Shown here one piece after another: positions 46,348 through 57,436 of a stretch of DNA of 64,000 bases. The stretch comes from Bursaphelenchus xylophilus (taxonomy: Eukaryota > Nematoda > Chromadorea > Rhabditida > Aphelenchoididae). The position numbers were made by a program, and so were the translations under genes. A model generated the notes under the pieces. It worked only from the letters and a program-made list of their open reading frames with translations. It was not told where the DNA came from and did no database searches. Positions within the stretch are counted from its first letter, which is position 1. The number at the start of each line of letters is the position of its first letter. Where the stretch lies: positions 9,362,001-9,426,000 of the forward strand of contig CAJFCV020000006.1 of NCBI GenBank assembly GCA_904066235.2, written 5' to 3'.

Positions 46348-47757
46348 ACTCCACCAACTGTTCATTTCTAATTATGTATAGTAATATTTTGAAGATTGAA
46401 TCTCTACATTTTGTTAGCATTGCATTAATGCTACATCATTTGGTCGCAAAACTGAAATAAAATTTTTAATATACAAACAGCTTCTTTTGTATATCTATGG
46501 CTTTCAATTAATACTAAAAGAAATAGCCAAAGGCTTTGATGAAGAGAAATTATATAAATATAGCGTTCCTGTGGATACATGTAAGCATAAGTCTTTTAAG
46601 AGCCTTTCATTAAAGCTCCGATATGGAGAACTTACTGGTTCGTTCGCAAAATCGTTGGAGTGACTACTACAACATGTATTGTGTAAAAAAAGTCAGGGTC
46701 GTGCAGCCCAGGCGACAGTCCAAAAAATCCTTTTGCATGGTGCAAAAAGAAAAAAATGCACAGTGGAAGCAGCACTTCTGTTTCTTATACTGAATGTCGC
46801 AAAAATCACTCCAGCGATTTGGTAAACGGATTAGTGCGGACTGGACACCGATTCAACGGTCATCATTGGGATGCCAATGACTTGTAGCATCCCATAGTCA
46901 GCCGTAAAGTATATTGTGATTGCCGTTTTTTGGGATCAAATATACGCGGGTTCGTATTTAATTTAAAAGATAGTCCGACTGCGCAAATATGACCATAAAT
47001 TGGCAAGTTGACTTGGTGTGTCACTTGTTACTGCTCCACTAGTTTCACATAGCCAAGCGGAACGTGACTTTTCTCAAATAAATCTTCGAATGTTTTTGAA
47101 TTAAATTCGGGTGGCTACTACTCACATCAAAGAACCCAGTAAACTCTAAACTAAACAGTTTTTGATCATAGAACAATGACGGAGATAGTTTACCGTAAAT
47201 TGTCATCGCTTCTCGCTCCTCGTCCCCTTTTCTCTCCGCCCACTTTTCCGTGGAATTTTGTTGACCATTCATCGATTTGTTGAGTATATAAAGAGCTGCT
47301 TATTACAATGTGTTCAGGCAGTTGGGGGATGATTCGTCGAATGTTCTGGAAGGTCCAGCGTACTGATTTCTTGATCTATGATTTTTTTGGGGTTTTTTTT
47401 GTATGACCGCTCTCCGAATTTTGTGTACTCTCTCGTCAGCAAAGATTTTTGAATATCTCCTGTAAAGCGGGGGCTAAAAATTTTTAGTGATGTATATGTG
47501 GGGACGGAATCTAAATAAGTAAAAATTAAAAGTAAAAAACTTTGTAAAACTCCCATCGTTATTAAATCGTAATCAAAATAATATGTAATCGCGTTACTTT
47601 ACGATCATTCGGAATATTTTACTCAGTTTTTATTACTGTATCAATTACCTGTACATTTCAGACAGCTACTACTACTTCTGTTTTGCCTAGAAGCCCATAC
47701 TACTCCTTACGAGCACTTAAAATTCCTTTAACTCCATCAAGCCCTAACAATAACACA
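46348..47757. other. Spacer between short-peptide genes 2 and 3, with repeat
   Basis: 46700-46770 contains TTGCATGGTGCAAAAAG and TGCACAGTGG, degenerate GCACNGTGC motifs. 47400-47490 is a GACCGCTCTC repeat copy. ACATTTCAG at 47652-47660 lies 97 bp before the ATG of gene 3 and may be an acceptor. No other gene seen. Confidence 0.5.
47400..47490 (+). repeat. GACCGCTCTC dispersed repeat
   Basis: GACCGCTCTCCGAATTTTGT, then GTACTCTCTCGTC, GCAAAGATTTTTGAATATCTC and GGGGCTAAAAATTTTTAG, in the same order as the copies at 25675-25800 and 33055-33165. Confidence 0.6.
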
Positions 47758-47970
47758 ATGCCCGTCCGACAAATCCAGCGTCTTCTTTTCTCACTGATCC
47801 TCCTCATGATGGCCCTCAGCCAAGTGTCAGCACAAATATTGGGAGCTGATGGAACTGCCAGCGGCACTGTTCTTCTACCTCACGGCGGAGAGCTCCCACC
47901 AATGTCCGCTTTCTACAACAGCTACAACAATTACCCGTCGCCCTATGGATCGTATGGATTCTTCGGATAA
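47758..47970 (+). CDS. Short secreted peptide 3, LPHGGELPPM family, 70 aa
   Basis: Single exon. The signal peptide MPVRQIQRLLFSLILLMMAL is close to that of copy 1. The mature part ILGADGTASGTVLLPHGGEL is followed by PPM, then a longer Tyr/Asn/Ser linker (AFYNSYNNYPSPYGS) and YGFFG. One extra Ile precedes the core. AATAAA is near 48071. Copies 1 and 3 are closer to each other than to copy 2. Confidence 0.85.
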   Translation: MPVRQIQRLLFSLILLMMALSQVSAQILGADGTASGTVLLPHGGELPPMSAFYNSYNNYPSPYGSYGFFG

Positions 47971-50599
47971 TTTTTTTCGTTTTGTTTTGTACAGCCTTGT
48001 TGTTTACGAAGACTGAATCTCAACGCTATTTTAGCAATATTGTACATATTTCGATACGTTTTTTGATAGTAATAAACTTGAACAGAGACTGAATTTGTTT
48101 CGTGATATGGGAAATTCAGACAGTGGGAAATGGCAAGGAGTTGCGTGGGGTGCTACGAATTTTCGTGTCAGCGACAATTCGGGTCAACGATACTATGGAT
48201 CGCGTCGGTTCGTCATTGCATGCATGATGGAGGCTTCGAGAACGCTTGTTTAGTAAAAATAATAAGATTGATAGTGTCCTAGCTTATCACCATTTTGAGG
48301 TATTTTACAAGTACTCACATCAATAACTTCTAGATAAAAGTTACGGATCTTCGTTTTTTGCTAAAAATTTTGGAATTTTGTATGTTGCAATAACCCAGGA
48401 AAAAGAAAACTGATGTTAGTCATAGCCAAAGTTATATAGAAAAAGTGGACATATCGCAAGTCAAGTCCCCGCTGAGCCTTCGCCGAGCGTCCGCCGACCA
48501 TCCAACAGCTTCGCCAGGCCTCGTAGGGATTTCCTACAACCTTTTTTTGGCATCGACCCGCCCTAAACTAGTATCGATTGATTTTGTGTTGACCCGAACT
48601 GTTGTCGACTCGAAGTCGGGACGCGGTTTGAACGCTTTCTAAGCTCGTGAGAAAAAGAGGAGAAAACTGCGCACAGTCAACCAGCGAACTTCATTGGCCT
48701 CACCGCGAAAATTTGGGATGCAAAAAAATGTGGCATACTGTTATTTGATCTTTTTCTGTAATTTTTCTTATAAAGTTTTTTTGTCCCTAAATTTTTCATA
48801 TTGTGGCTTCTGCAAAGCGCGAACCAAACTTTTACACCAGCATGGTTTCGCCGACCAGCAACACAAGAGAGCGCTCCCCCACTTGGAAGACCCCGGAGTT
48901 GGACGATTGGGGAAAAAGACGATTGGGGAAAGGGACGATTGGGGAAAAAGACGATTGGGGAAAAGTACGATTGGGGAAACCGAAAAGTATTATTTTTCTT
49001 CCATGCAAATGTCGAAGTTAGAATAATCGAGGGTGCTCATTTCGAAAATGACATTCATTTTTTTGATTTTTACTTTTTTCCTTAAGTAGTACTGTAAAGT
49101 AGTAATTTTTGATTTTTTTTTCATAAATACTCGATTTAGGGGTTTTCGAGGGTGCTGATTTCGAAAATCATGTAAATTTTTCCTGTAGTACTACATAGTA
49201 CTATTCTGATACTATATAGTACGAAGTGAAAATATGGCTTTTGACGTTAATGGTGTTGTTTTTATGCTTAGTACTCTTCAAAAACACGTTTTAAAGACTT
49301 GGTGCTATACAGTACTACCTGATACTATGTAGTACGAGGTGTAAAGTTGGCCTTTAGGCGTTCGTGGTGTTGTTCTGGTGCTTAGTGCGCCTATTTTTAC
49401 TTCGTACTACATAGTATCAGACAGTACTATATAGCACCAAGTCTTTAAAACGTGTTTTTGAAGAGTACTAAGCATAAAAACAACACCATTAACGTCAAAA
49501 GCCATATTTTCACTTCGTACTATATAGTATCAGAATAGTACTATGTAGTACTACAGGAAAAATTTACATGATTTTCGAAATCAGCACCCTCGAAAACCCC
49601 TAAATCGAGTATTTATGAAAAAAAAATCAAAAATTACTACTTTACAGTACTACTTAAGGAAAAAAGTAAAAATCAAAAAAATGAATGTCATTTTCGAAAT
49701 GAGCACCCTCGATTATTCTAACTTCGACATTTGCATGGAAGAAAAATAATACTTTTCGGTTTCCCCAATCGTACTTTTCCCCAATCGTCTTTTTCCCCAA
49801 TCGTCCCTTTCCCCAATCGTCTTTTTCCCCAATCGTCCCAGTTCCGAAAGACCCGATTTCAGCGGTGGTTGGATTTCCATTTCCCTTCCCTTTCGCCTCG
49901 GTTTTTTACGAAGGAAAAACGCAAAAATTCTCAAGTTTCCTCCACTTTGTCCTCTGTAATTTTCAAATTTGTCTTTTCGGCAAGCATTATAATGTCCCAT
50001 TTACTTTGTCATAGCTTTTATTATCACATTATTTTTTCGATTTACGATCTTCAACACTTTTTATCCGCAAAAACGAGATTTTTTCGCAAAAAATTGATTT
50101 TTGAACCAAAATAACGAAAATTTCCGAGAACAGAAGGTGTTTTTGACTTTCTAATCAAGTTCCCGGACATGAAGACAAATGTGGATTAAGAATTTACCCT
50201 TTTTTGAATGCACGGAGTTTGTTTACGCTGTTTTATTTGGGGACGGCCGGGAAACCCTAGTTTTGTCTCGTTTTTTGACCCAAAGGCACTTCGAAAGCCC
50301 TTTCTTGATGTGTTTGCCGCTTCAAGTCAGACATTTTTGAGTGAAAAGTGTTGCAAACGTATTGATAAGCAACATTTTTATAGCTAAAAATAGCCTAGGT
50401 TACCTTATTTTAGATGAGGAAAACTACCTAAAATAATATCGGAAAGTCGGTGATGTTTGGATTTTTTGTTATAGTCTGATGAAATATGTTATTTTCTTTG
50501 TAAAATACGGTTATTACTTTAATTTTGCTTTTTCATTCTGCCCTTCAAGGCAACATAAAAATTTTAGGTATTAATTTTTATTATTCTAAATTTTTTAGG
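47971..50599. other. Intergenic region around the foldback element
   Basis: 47971-48100 is the 3' end of short-peptide gene 3. 48430-48660 is GC-richer, with a frame (MDISQVKSPLSLRRASADHP...) that has no support. 49839-50599 leads to the phosphatase and contains nothing recognisable beyond AT-rich sequence. Confidence 0.5.
48901..49838. mobile_element. 938-bp near-perfect inverted repeat (foldback element)
   Basis: Left arm 48901-49346 and right arm 49393-49838 are reverse complements with few differences, separated by a loop of about 46 bp. Each outer end has five tandem units of GACGATTGGGGAAAAA type. Further in, palindromic TACTATATAGTA-like units recur. No protein is encoded. The design, long arms made of subrepeats around a short loop, is that of foldback transposons. 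No target duplication is evident. A transcript would fold into a hairpin of about 440 bp. It sits between the short-peptide cluster and the phosphatase gene. Confidence 0.85.
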
Positions 50600-53500
50600 A
50601 TGAACGGTGCCGAGAACTCGGCCCAAATTGGCAGTAAGCAAGGTCCTGTGAGTCCAGAAGAATGTTCAGACATGATTCGACGAGTCGTAGAGCTGGGAAT
50701 GATGGGATCCAGTGTGGCTCAAGGATTTCCCAGAGATTGGCTAAACCGAGTGAGTTTCTTTCGTTTTTTTGTTTCTTTCACGTCTAGGAAACCGCTAATG
50801 AACGCCAAATGACTCTATCTGTTTCTTTTAGATAGTGTCTCATGTTGCCGTTCTGTTCAAAAGCGAAGGAACTATCGTTGATTTGAAGGTAACCAACAGA
50901 CCCAGATGCGTTTATTCTGATCTTCACGGTGACATCAGACAGTTGCTGCTGTGGTTCAAAGATCTCGAGGGTCAGGATGTCGACCTCTTGTTCTTGGGTA
51001 AGTTTTTAAAAATAGTTTGCTTTGTTTTTGGGTTTAGATACATTTTTTTGTGTGAGTGATCCATGCGGAGAAGGATTTGCTAGATTGTTTGGGACTTCTG
51101 CGATCCTATTTGATCGGATTGAGTGACGTGGTTGACGTTCCTCATGTTAATTGCAACAAAAGTGGAAGTGTTACCTAAAATAATGTTTTTGTTGAAAGGG
51201 CATCTAGCATCATTTTAAAATTCGACAAAACTTATAAAATAATTTTAGGAGACTACGTTGATCGTGGGAAGAATGCTATCGAGCTTCTAATTGTCCTATT
51301 TCTCCTCAAAATCTCATTCCCAGATAATGTTCATCTTCTCCGTGGAAACCATGAAACCCCTGATCTCGGCAATCAATTTGGACGCCAGGTAAGCTTATAG
51401 CTTCTTTCTTATTTTTCTTTCCAATTTTAGTGTCGTTCTCAACTTGGGAAAGAGTTTGATGGGCTCTTCAACTGTGTGTTCGATCGAATGCCAATAATCG
51501 CTCGATTGGATGGGGAAAACTGCAGCAATGGAGGTGAGTTTTAAGGTTTTTGGAAGTTTTAATGGATGAGCGGTTTTAAGGGGAACACTACCGGAAATTT
51601 TTACTTCTAGTTTGGAAGAAATATAGGTGTTTTATATTATACTTGGTATCAGATGAAGTTTTTCTTAATTTTATGTTGTCTTGGATGTTCATGCAGTTGG
51701 AAATGATATTAATATTCTCTCTACATCATACTCGTGTTAGTCTATCTTACTAGAATTAAAAAAGATGCCTTTTTTTCTTCATTCAAACCATTTTTATCTT
51801 ACACTTGACTCCAAGTAAAAAAGTCAAAAAAATCTAGTGATTTCATGTTTTTTTTTTATTTATTTTATTTACTTTCAGAGAAAATATACTGTGTACATGG
51901 CGGAGTTTCGCCTTGGATGGAGTTGTGCCCCGATTCTCTGGAGAAATTGGCCAAAAATGGAGATCGAAGGACCTTGCCCGAAACCTTGATGTTGACCGAT
52001 ATTCTATGGTCCGATCCTGATATGGGAGATGAGGGAGAAGAGGATGGAAGGTAGGATTGTTGGGGGAATTGGGTTTGGAGGTTTTGATTGGCCTAGTTTT
52101 TCGAGGAACACGTTTTTTGGTTGTGGGTAATATAAAAATTTTTATTTTGTTGATAAATTATTAGATACGGGTAGGAATAGAAAGCAGAGGTGTTAGAAAT
52201 TATTTGAAGGTGATCTATTGGAATTTCTGATAGTTGTTTAGCTTCAGAAAAGACAAAAATTTGGTTTTTAGGTGATTTTTTGCTAAAATTTTTTAATGAA
52301 AATTGGAATTTAAGGTAAAAAATATATTCTACTTATTATCTAGTTACCAATGTTTCAGTTTTGATGTAAATTACGGCGCATGCCCTCGAGGAATTGGTGT
52401 TTATTTTAAAGCCGCCGGCGCCAAGCGGGCCTTGGCCAAACTGGGCTGCAATCGAATGATCCGAGGTCACACTCAGCCCCCCGAGGGCTTCAAAGACTGC
52501 TTCAAGTCGAAACATCTCTGTCTCAACATCCATTCATCATCATTAAATCGAAAAGAGAATAACAAACCACTCCTTTCGTCGATGGCCCGAGTCCATTCAA
52601 CCACGAATTCATCAACGAATCCACCGACGAATCGCCTGGAAATTTCGATCAAGACCTCTGCGAATCAGAAGGGAGATACAGAACTTCCGAATGTCATATT
52701 ATGGGCCGACTTTTTGAAGTTTTTTGATCGAATGAAAACAAAAATTGGTCCAAGCAAAGTGAAGTGTAATGTAATCGACTTTTATTTGGTCCCGTTGGAA
52801 ACTTCGAGGCGTTCTTTTACGAAGTATGGAAGAACATGCTCTCATAGGATTCTGGTCAAAATTTTTGAGGTGAGATTTTTTGAAAATTTGAGTGTTTCGA
52901 ACGCAGTACATTTTTTTTGAATTTAAAAAAGATTGGTTTTGCATTTTATGAACGTTTTTACTGCAGGTTTTTCTTCTCGGAAGAGATGAACCCTTTTTTT
53001 GACTTTGCACGGTGCAGAAAAGGTTTCGAGCGAAACGCACAGTGCGCTTTGTTTGTCGCTGATTTTCAGAGCGAAGGGAAAGAAAAGCGCCGATTTCCTG
53101 GCTGCTTTCTGCCCTTTCCGTGTCGCGATTCTCGCACTGTGCGAAGGTTTGAGCTGAAAAACTTGCAGATTCATGCACGGTGCAAGATTGATTTTTGAAA
53201 TTTGCACGGTGCGAAAGTTTCGAGCGAAACGCACAGTGCGTTTTGTTTGTCGCTGGTTTCCGGTCCGAAGAGAAAAAATTGCGATTCTCTTTTTGCACTC
53301 TGATCTTTCGGTATCGCGATTCTCGCACTGTGCGAAGGTTTGAGCTGAAAAACTTGCAAATTTATGCACGGTGCATGATTAATTTTTGAAATTTGCACGG
53401 TGCGAAATTTTTTGATTTGAATTTTTGCGGAAAGGGCTTTTTTTTGGGATTTTTTAGTTCTTCAATGAGTTTTTTTGATTTGAAAATTTATTTTCTAGGA

Positions 53501-54062
53501 CGCTCCAAAATCCCGTCGGATTTCCCTGAGCCGTGAAGATCAGGGAATGCGCGCTATTTGGATTATCAGAGGGCTCCTGACGATCTTCCAGAACCTCCCC
53601 AACGTTGATATCAGTTTCCTAAATGGAGGAGACGAAGACTTTGATTATTACATAAGATTGTTGACCATTTTAAATTGGAAGACATACAATATCAGAATTG
53701 ATGATCTGCTCTTTATAAGGTGAGTGGAATTTGCGAGAGAATTTGATGAAATTGGGATGAAAATTGGACCGATATTCTGTAGTGAGAATATTATAGAGAT
53801 TCAGAGAGCGATTTTTAGGTATAAAATTTATATTTTATCAGGAAAATTTTTTTGGTTCGCTAAGTGAGCTCTGAATAACAACAAAAATTTCACAATTTCT
53901 TAAGAAAATTAAAACAAAAGTTGAGCCGATTTCAGAGACACTGTCAAAAAATTCGAAGCCATGCTCGAAAACCCGAATGCCATCAACGAATTCGAAGCCA
54001 ATGACGACATAAAAAAACGAAACCGTGAACGAAAACGAAGCTGGTCCAGAATTTCTTTCTAA
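50600..54062 (+). CDS. Divergent PP1-like Ser/Thr phosphatase with long C-terminal extension, 8 exons, 529 aa
   Basis: Exons 50600-50749, 50832-50997, 51249-51388, 51431-51533, 51879-52050, 52359-52869, 53499-53719, 53936-54062 join to 1590 nt. PPP-family catalytic motifs in order: SDLHGD (usual GDxHGQ; metal-binding Asp and His kept), GDYVDRG, LLRGNHET, CVHGGVSPW, WSDPD, CPRGIGVYF (phosphate-binding Arg kept) and RGHTQ (usual RAHQ). The region that forms the SAPNYC loop in PP1 reads NIHSSSLNRK, so the loop tyrosine is lost. The protein then continues for about 200 residues beyond a PP1 length with no motif I know and ends in a basic tail (DDIKKRNRERKRSWSRISF). It should bind metals and may be active, with altered regulator or inhibitor binding. 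A TTTTTTAG acceptor directly precedes the ATG. Intron 6 holds a tandem repeat. Nematodes have many such lineage-specific PP1 relatives, often in the germline. Confidence 0.88.
53007..53404. repeat. Tandem GCACNGTGC repeat in phosphatase intron 6
   Basis: Two units (53007-53203, 197 bp; 53204-53394, 191 bp) and the start of a third. Each unit has GCACGGTGC at the start, then TTTCGAGCGAAACGCACAGT, GTTTGTCGCTG, TCGCGATTCTCGCACTGTGC, GAGCTGAAAAACTTGCA and ATGCACGGTGCA. The short palindromes GCACAGTGCG/CGCACTGTGC recur at 31860-31980, 41115-41190 and 62690-62900. Confidence 0.8.
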
Positions 54063-54525
54063 AGCCCCCAAATTTTATTATATCAACTTGATTTTACTAA
54101 CAATCTTTCTATGTCAAAAGTACGGGTAAATCGAATTCGTGCCGCTTAGAAATTACTGGTCCGTCCAAACGGGAATGCCAGCTGTTTGGGTCATCATAGA
54201 ATGTTATATTGTTCTTTATAGCGAAATAAAATATTTATTTTATTCTTCGATTATTAGTAGAAGCATTTGTCAGTGATACAATTTGTACATTTGAAAGGGA
54301 AAGAAACTAAATTTAAAGCAAAAAAAGTAATTTTAAAAATTTTAAAGCTAGTTGAGACAGTCCATAGCGGCTGGACGTCGTATCTTAGCGTCCGGATAAT
54401 CGATAAGGCGAGTTTTGCCACCAAGGATAGTGCACTTTGGGGTCGATTTTTTCGACCATTTGGGGCTGTGAATCGAAGGAAAAGTTGGCTGAAAGTGGGG
54501 GAATTAGGAGTGGGTTAGGTTAGAC

Positions 54526-55051
54526 AGGGGTGGTCAGTGGGCCGGCCCGTGACGGGCCGGCCCGGCCCGGCCCAAACGGGCCGGCCGGGCTCAAAAATGG
54601 AAAATTACAAACGGGCCGGGCCCGTCACGGGCCGGGCCGCGGGCCTGGGGTTTTTTCCGGCCCGGCCCGGCCCGTCTAAATTACAATGCCAAACCGTTGG
54701 CATTCATTGTTTTCGCGCCGGGAAAATTAATTGATGTTGTTATAGTTGCTGTTTCTCAAGTTCTAAAACGTTTACAAGTCTATAGTTTCATTATAAAACC
54801 ACAAAACTATCAAATTGATCCTTTACTAGCTATATCAACGCCTTTTTTGCCTAAGTTTAGATCCCAAGCTTGGGCGCAGTTCGCAGAACCCTCTATAAAC
54901 GGGCCTGCACGGGCCGGGCCGGGCCGGGTCAGGCCCGTCACGGGCCGGGCCGGGCCGGGCCTGGAAAAAGACTAGACGGGCCGGGCCGGTAATTAGACGG
55001 GCCGGGCCGCGGGCCGAAAATCGAAAAAATAGGGTCCGCTGACCACCCCTG
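54526..55051. mobile_element. hAT-like non-autonomous element with GGCCCGG-rich arms
   Basis: Inverted ends CAGGGGTGGTCAGTGGGCC and, reversed, CAGGGGTGGTCAGCGGACC. An exact 8-bp target duplication, AGGTTAGA, is at 54518-54525 and 55052-55059; 8 bp is the hAT hallmark. About 140 bp and 115 bp of GGCCCGGCCCG repeats flank an AT-rich centre. No transposase. Confidence 0.9.
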
Positions 55052-55061
55052 AGGTTAGATA

Positions 55062-55315
55062 CAGGGACCTGATCCAGTGGCAAAAAAAAACGTATCGTTT
55101 TGCATCCGGGAAGTATCAAAAATGTGGCAAAATACCTCACTCTCCAACTAAAACAAACCCGTTTTGAACTACGCGCTCTCTTTCTCACAAAAAGAGTGGG
55201 CGCGTTTTTGAAATCGGTGTTTTTTCAATTGGAGAGGGAGGTATTTTGCTGCATTTTTGATACTTCCCGGACGCAAAATGGTACGTTTTTGGCCAATGGA
55301 TCAGGTCCGCCACTG
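55062..55315. mobile_element. Palindromic MITE, family 1, copy 6
   Basis: Ends CAGGGACCTGATCCAGTGGC and, reversed, CAGTGGCGGACCTGATCCAT, flanked by TA at 55060-55061 and 55316-55317. It lies 2 bp beyond the target duplication of the hAT-like element. Confidence 0.85.
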
Positions 55316-55598
55316 TAACTGTTACAGAAAAGTTCCTCAGGTTTTAATGGAGCCTAGAAAAAGTTGGAATAGGGGTTTCTAAAGCTCATGGGAGACTGGG
55401 AAACCTCCGTACAATAAATCCCATGAGACCAAAAAAATTTTATCGTTATCAAAGGCTTTTGTTATACAAAGGATGATTTTTGGATTAAAATTTACTTTTA
55501 AGACCTCTGAAATTGTCCGTTATAGAGAGATTTTGCTGTACAAAGGCTGTAAAAATAGCATTCGAAATTTCGACCCTAATAGAGAAATTTTATTTTCA

Positions 55599-55799
55599 TT
55601 ATGACCTACCCAAATTATCATCTTCATCGTCTCGCCTTATTCGATTCCAAACTGACTCCTCTGGGAATGTCGGAAGAATAATCTTGAATTCTGTGGGATA
55701 GGGATGTGCGAAATGTCGTTGTGGTAGACATGTACACCTCGACACCATCAAAACTAGGAATACAATATATAAAAGCAGTTGAACACAAATTCGGTTCAT
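55599..55799 (-). CDS. Small secreted protein, 66 aa (possibly first exon only)
   Basis: The signal peptide MNRICVQLLLYIVFLVLMVS is followed by RCTC and then LPQRHFAHPYPTEFKIILPT and FPEESVWNRIRRDDEDDN. A TTTTTTCAG acceptor is about 18 bases before the ATG, consistent with trans-splicing. A good donor, GTAGGT, lies 11 bases before the stop, so the last residues (GRS) may be intron and the protein may continue leftwards. IRR followed by an acidic stretch could be a propeptide cleavage site. I do not recognise the family. Confidence 0.6.
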   Translation of the reverse strand: MNRICVQLLLYIVFLVLMVSRCTCLPQRHFAHPYPTEFKIILPTFPEESVWNRIRRDDEDDNLGRS

Positions 55800-56975
55800 T
55801 TTGTGATTGAGCCCTGAAAAAATTTTTTGATTAAAAATATAGATTTTGAACGTATTACAGTAAAAGACGCGAAAATAAATTATCCATGCCGAAAGTCCAA
55901 AAACTTTTGGACCCTAGTGATATCCCCTATGCAAACCTCTGTTAAATATTCTCAATTGCAAGTCTAATAAAAGCACGCGTCATTTTCGGGAACTGCTTGG
56001 CGACAAAATTCACTCGGGCCGAAAAACGACAGACCCCACCGAATCTGACGTAGTAATGCGTTCAGCAAGACCGGAAGGGTCTAAAACATTGGATTATGTG
56101 GTGTAGGCGAAGGTATTGAGGATTAAATGTCTGTAAAACTATAGAAGAATGAGGGTTTCGAGATAAATAACATTGAATCTTTTTCGAAATATGAGTCTGG
56201 CACTATGTGTAATAGGGTTTTTTGTAAAGTAGAATAATAAGTTTCAAGATATTATATTTATGAAACAATTGTTACGCAGGCAGGTCATGCCAGAAATTTG
56301 AAACAATCGCCATAAGCATATGAGAATACGGTAAAATACGTCATTTCATGAGAAACTCCTCATGAATTACCCAAAGATTTTGTCCTGAAATGGTCTTGTA
56401 AGGGGATTAAATTCACTCAGATTCGTGTGCTTATTTATCGGCCGATTTGTGAAAGCGATAATCTCCGGGAGATTTAATATTTAAATTCAGTAATGTGGGT
56501 CAAATCCGGCTTGGAAATTCTCGGAATTCTTGGTATCCACGAAAAACGTAAGATTTTACAGAAAAAACATCATTATTCGGGATCCATAAGGCAAAAAATT
56601 TTCAAGTCAATAAGAGATGCAGGGAAAATTTTTTTCACAGAAGGGCTAAAAAATTTAGAGAAGCAAATTACAAGAGCTCAAATTCTAAAATTTTTTTAGT
56701 ACCCTTTGCGGTCTCGGACCGTGATTCTGTGGAAAAAAACGCATTCAAATGCATCCTGGATGTAATAAGATTTACTGTAATTTCAATTTATTCTAACAGC
56801 TAAATAATTTACTTTAAACAACCCGAAAAGAAACCGCTACTTTAGAGATTTTATCGATGACCCACTATTTTAAAGAAGCTTTTAGAAATACACAAGAGCT
56901 TGAAGTGCAACTGTTAGATTTTACTGAATTCTACATTTATTTTACAGTGTCTTTTGCCACGTGGATCAGAGTAGG

Positions 56976-57125
56976 TTGCAAAAAAACCATCCAAATGCAT
57001 CCTGGATGCAATAAAATGCATCCCTTTGCATCCTCGTTTTGACCAGAAATAGCGCGGGTTTTTAAGAGAGGACAGACGTTTGCTATTTTTGGTGAGAGAG
57101 TGGATGCAAAGGGATGCATTTTCAA
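56976..57125. repeat. ATGCATCC palindromic repeat
   Basis: AAATGCATCCTGGATGCAAT and ATGCATCCCTTTGCATCC face GGATGCAAAGGGATGCAT at 57103-57120. A related CAAATGCATCCTGGATGTAA occurs at 56746. Probably the remains of a MITE. Non-coding. Confidence 0.6.
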
Positions 57126-57436
57126 ATTACAGTAAACTAATTTGCCAAATGCACAGGAATCTGACGCAAATCCGGGTCTTATCTGGATTTAAATCCCTTT
57201 TGAAACCCCAAAAAACTCTCCGGAACACCGTGCAGTCGACCATAAAGTTGATGGCATAAAGGATTTTTTGAAGTGACATTTTTAAACCCACAAAAAGTTA
57301 TGGAAAGTCTTGAGGTGTATATATAGAGTGGGCGGTGACGGGAAAAGATTTAGCATCCGGGTACCATAAAGAATTGTCTGTGTTTATGTAAAATGTTGTA
57401 AATACGAGTTGAATGAGAATTCTTTTATGTTCGGAT

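Larger units (their letters stand above)
54063..55598. other. 3' flank of the phosphatase, then hAT-like element and MITE
   Basis: AATAAA is at 54224-54229. 54526-55051 and 55062-55315 are mobile elements inserted almost end to end. 55320-55598 is AT-rich; a minus-strand open stretch here could be a second exon of the secreted-protein gene at 55799 but is not supported by motif. Confidence 0.55.

Noticed and set aside
48901..48980. GGGGAAAA repeats as telomeric DNA
   Set aside because: Nematode telomeres are usually TTAGGC. The units are 15-16 bp and mirrored at the other end of a foldback element.
52699..53398. Long minus-strand frames across phosphatase intron 6
   Set aside because: They are translations of the GCACNGTGC tandem repeat and the antisense of exon 6; the protein repeats only because the DNA does.
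53007..53404. Direct repeats as a CRISPR array
   Set aside because: Two long, nearly identical units of about 190 bp in an intron of a eukaryotic gene, with no short-repeat/unique-spacer pattern.
54540..55015. GGCCCGG array as CpG island or satellite
   Set aside because: It is bounded by inverted ends and an exact 8-bp duplication, so it belongs to a transposable element.
56493..56699. Lysine-rich 68-aa frame
   Set aside because: Typical of AT-rich chance frames; no signal, domain or splice support.
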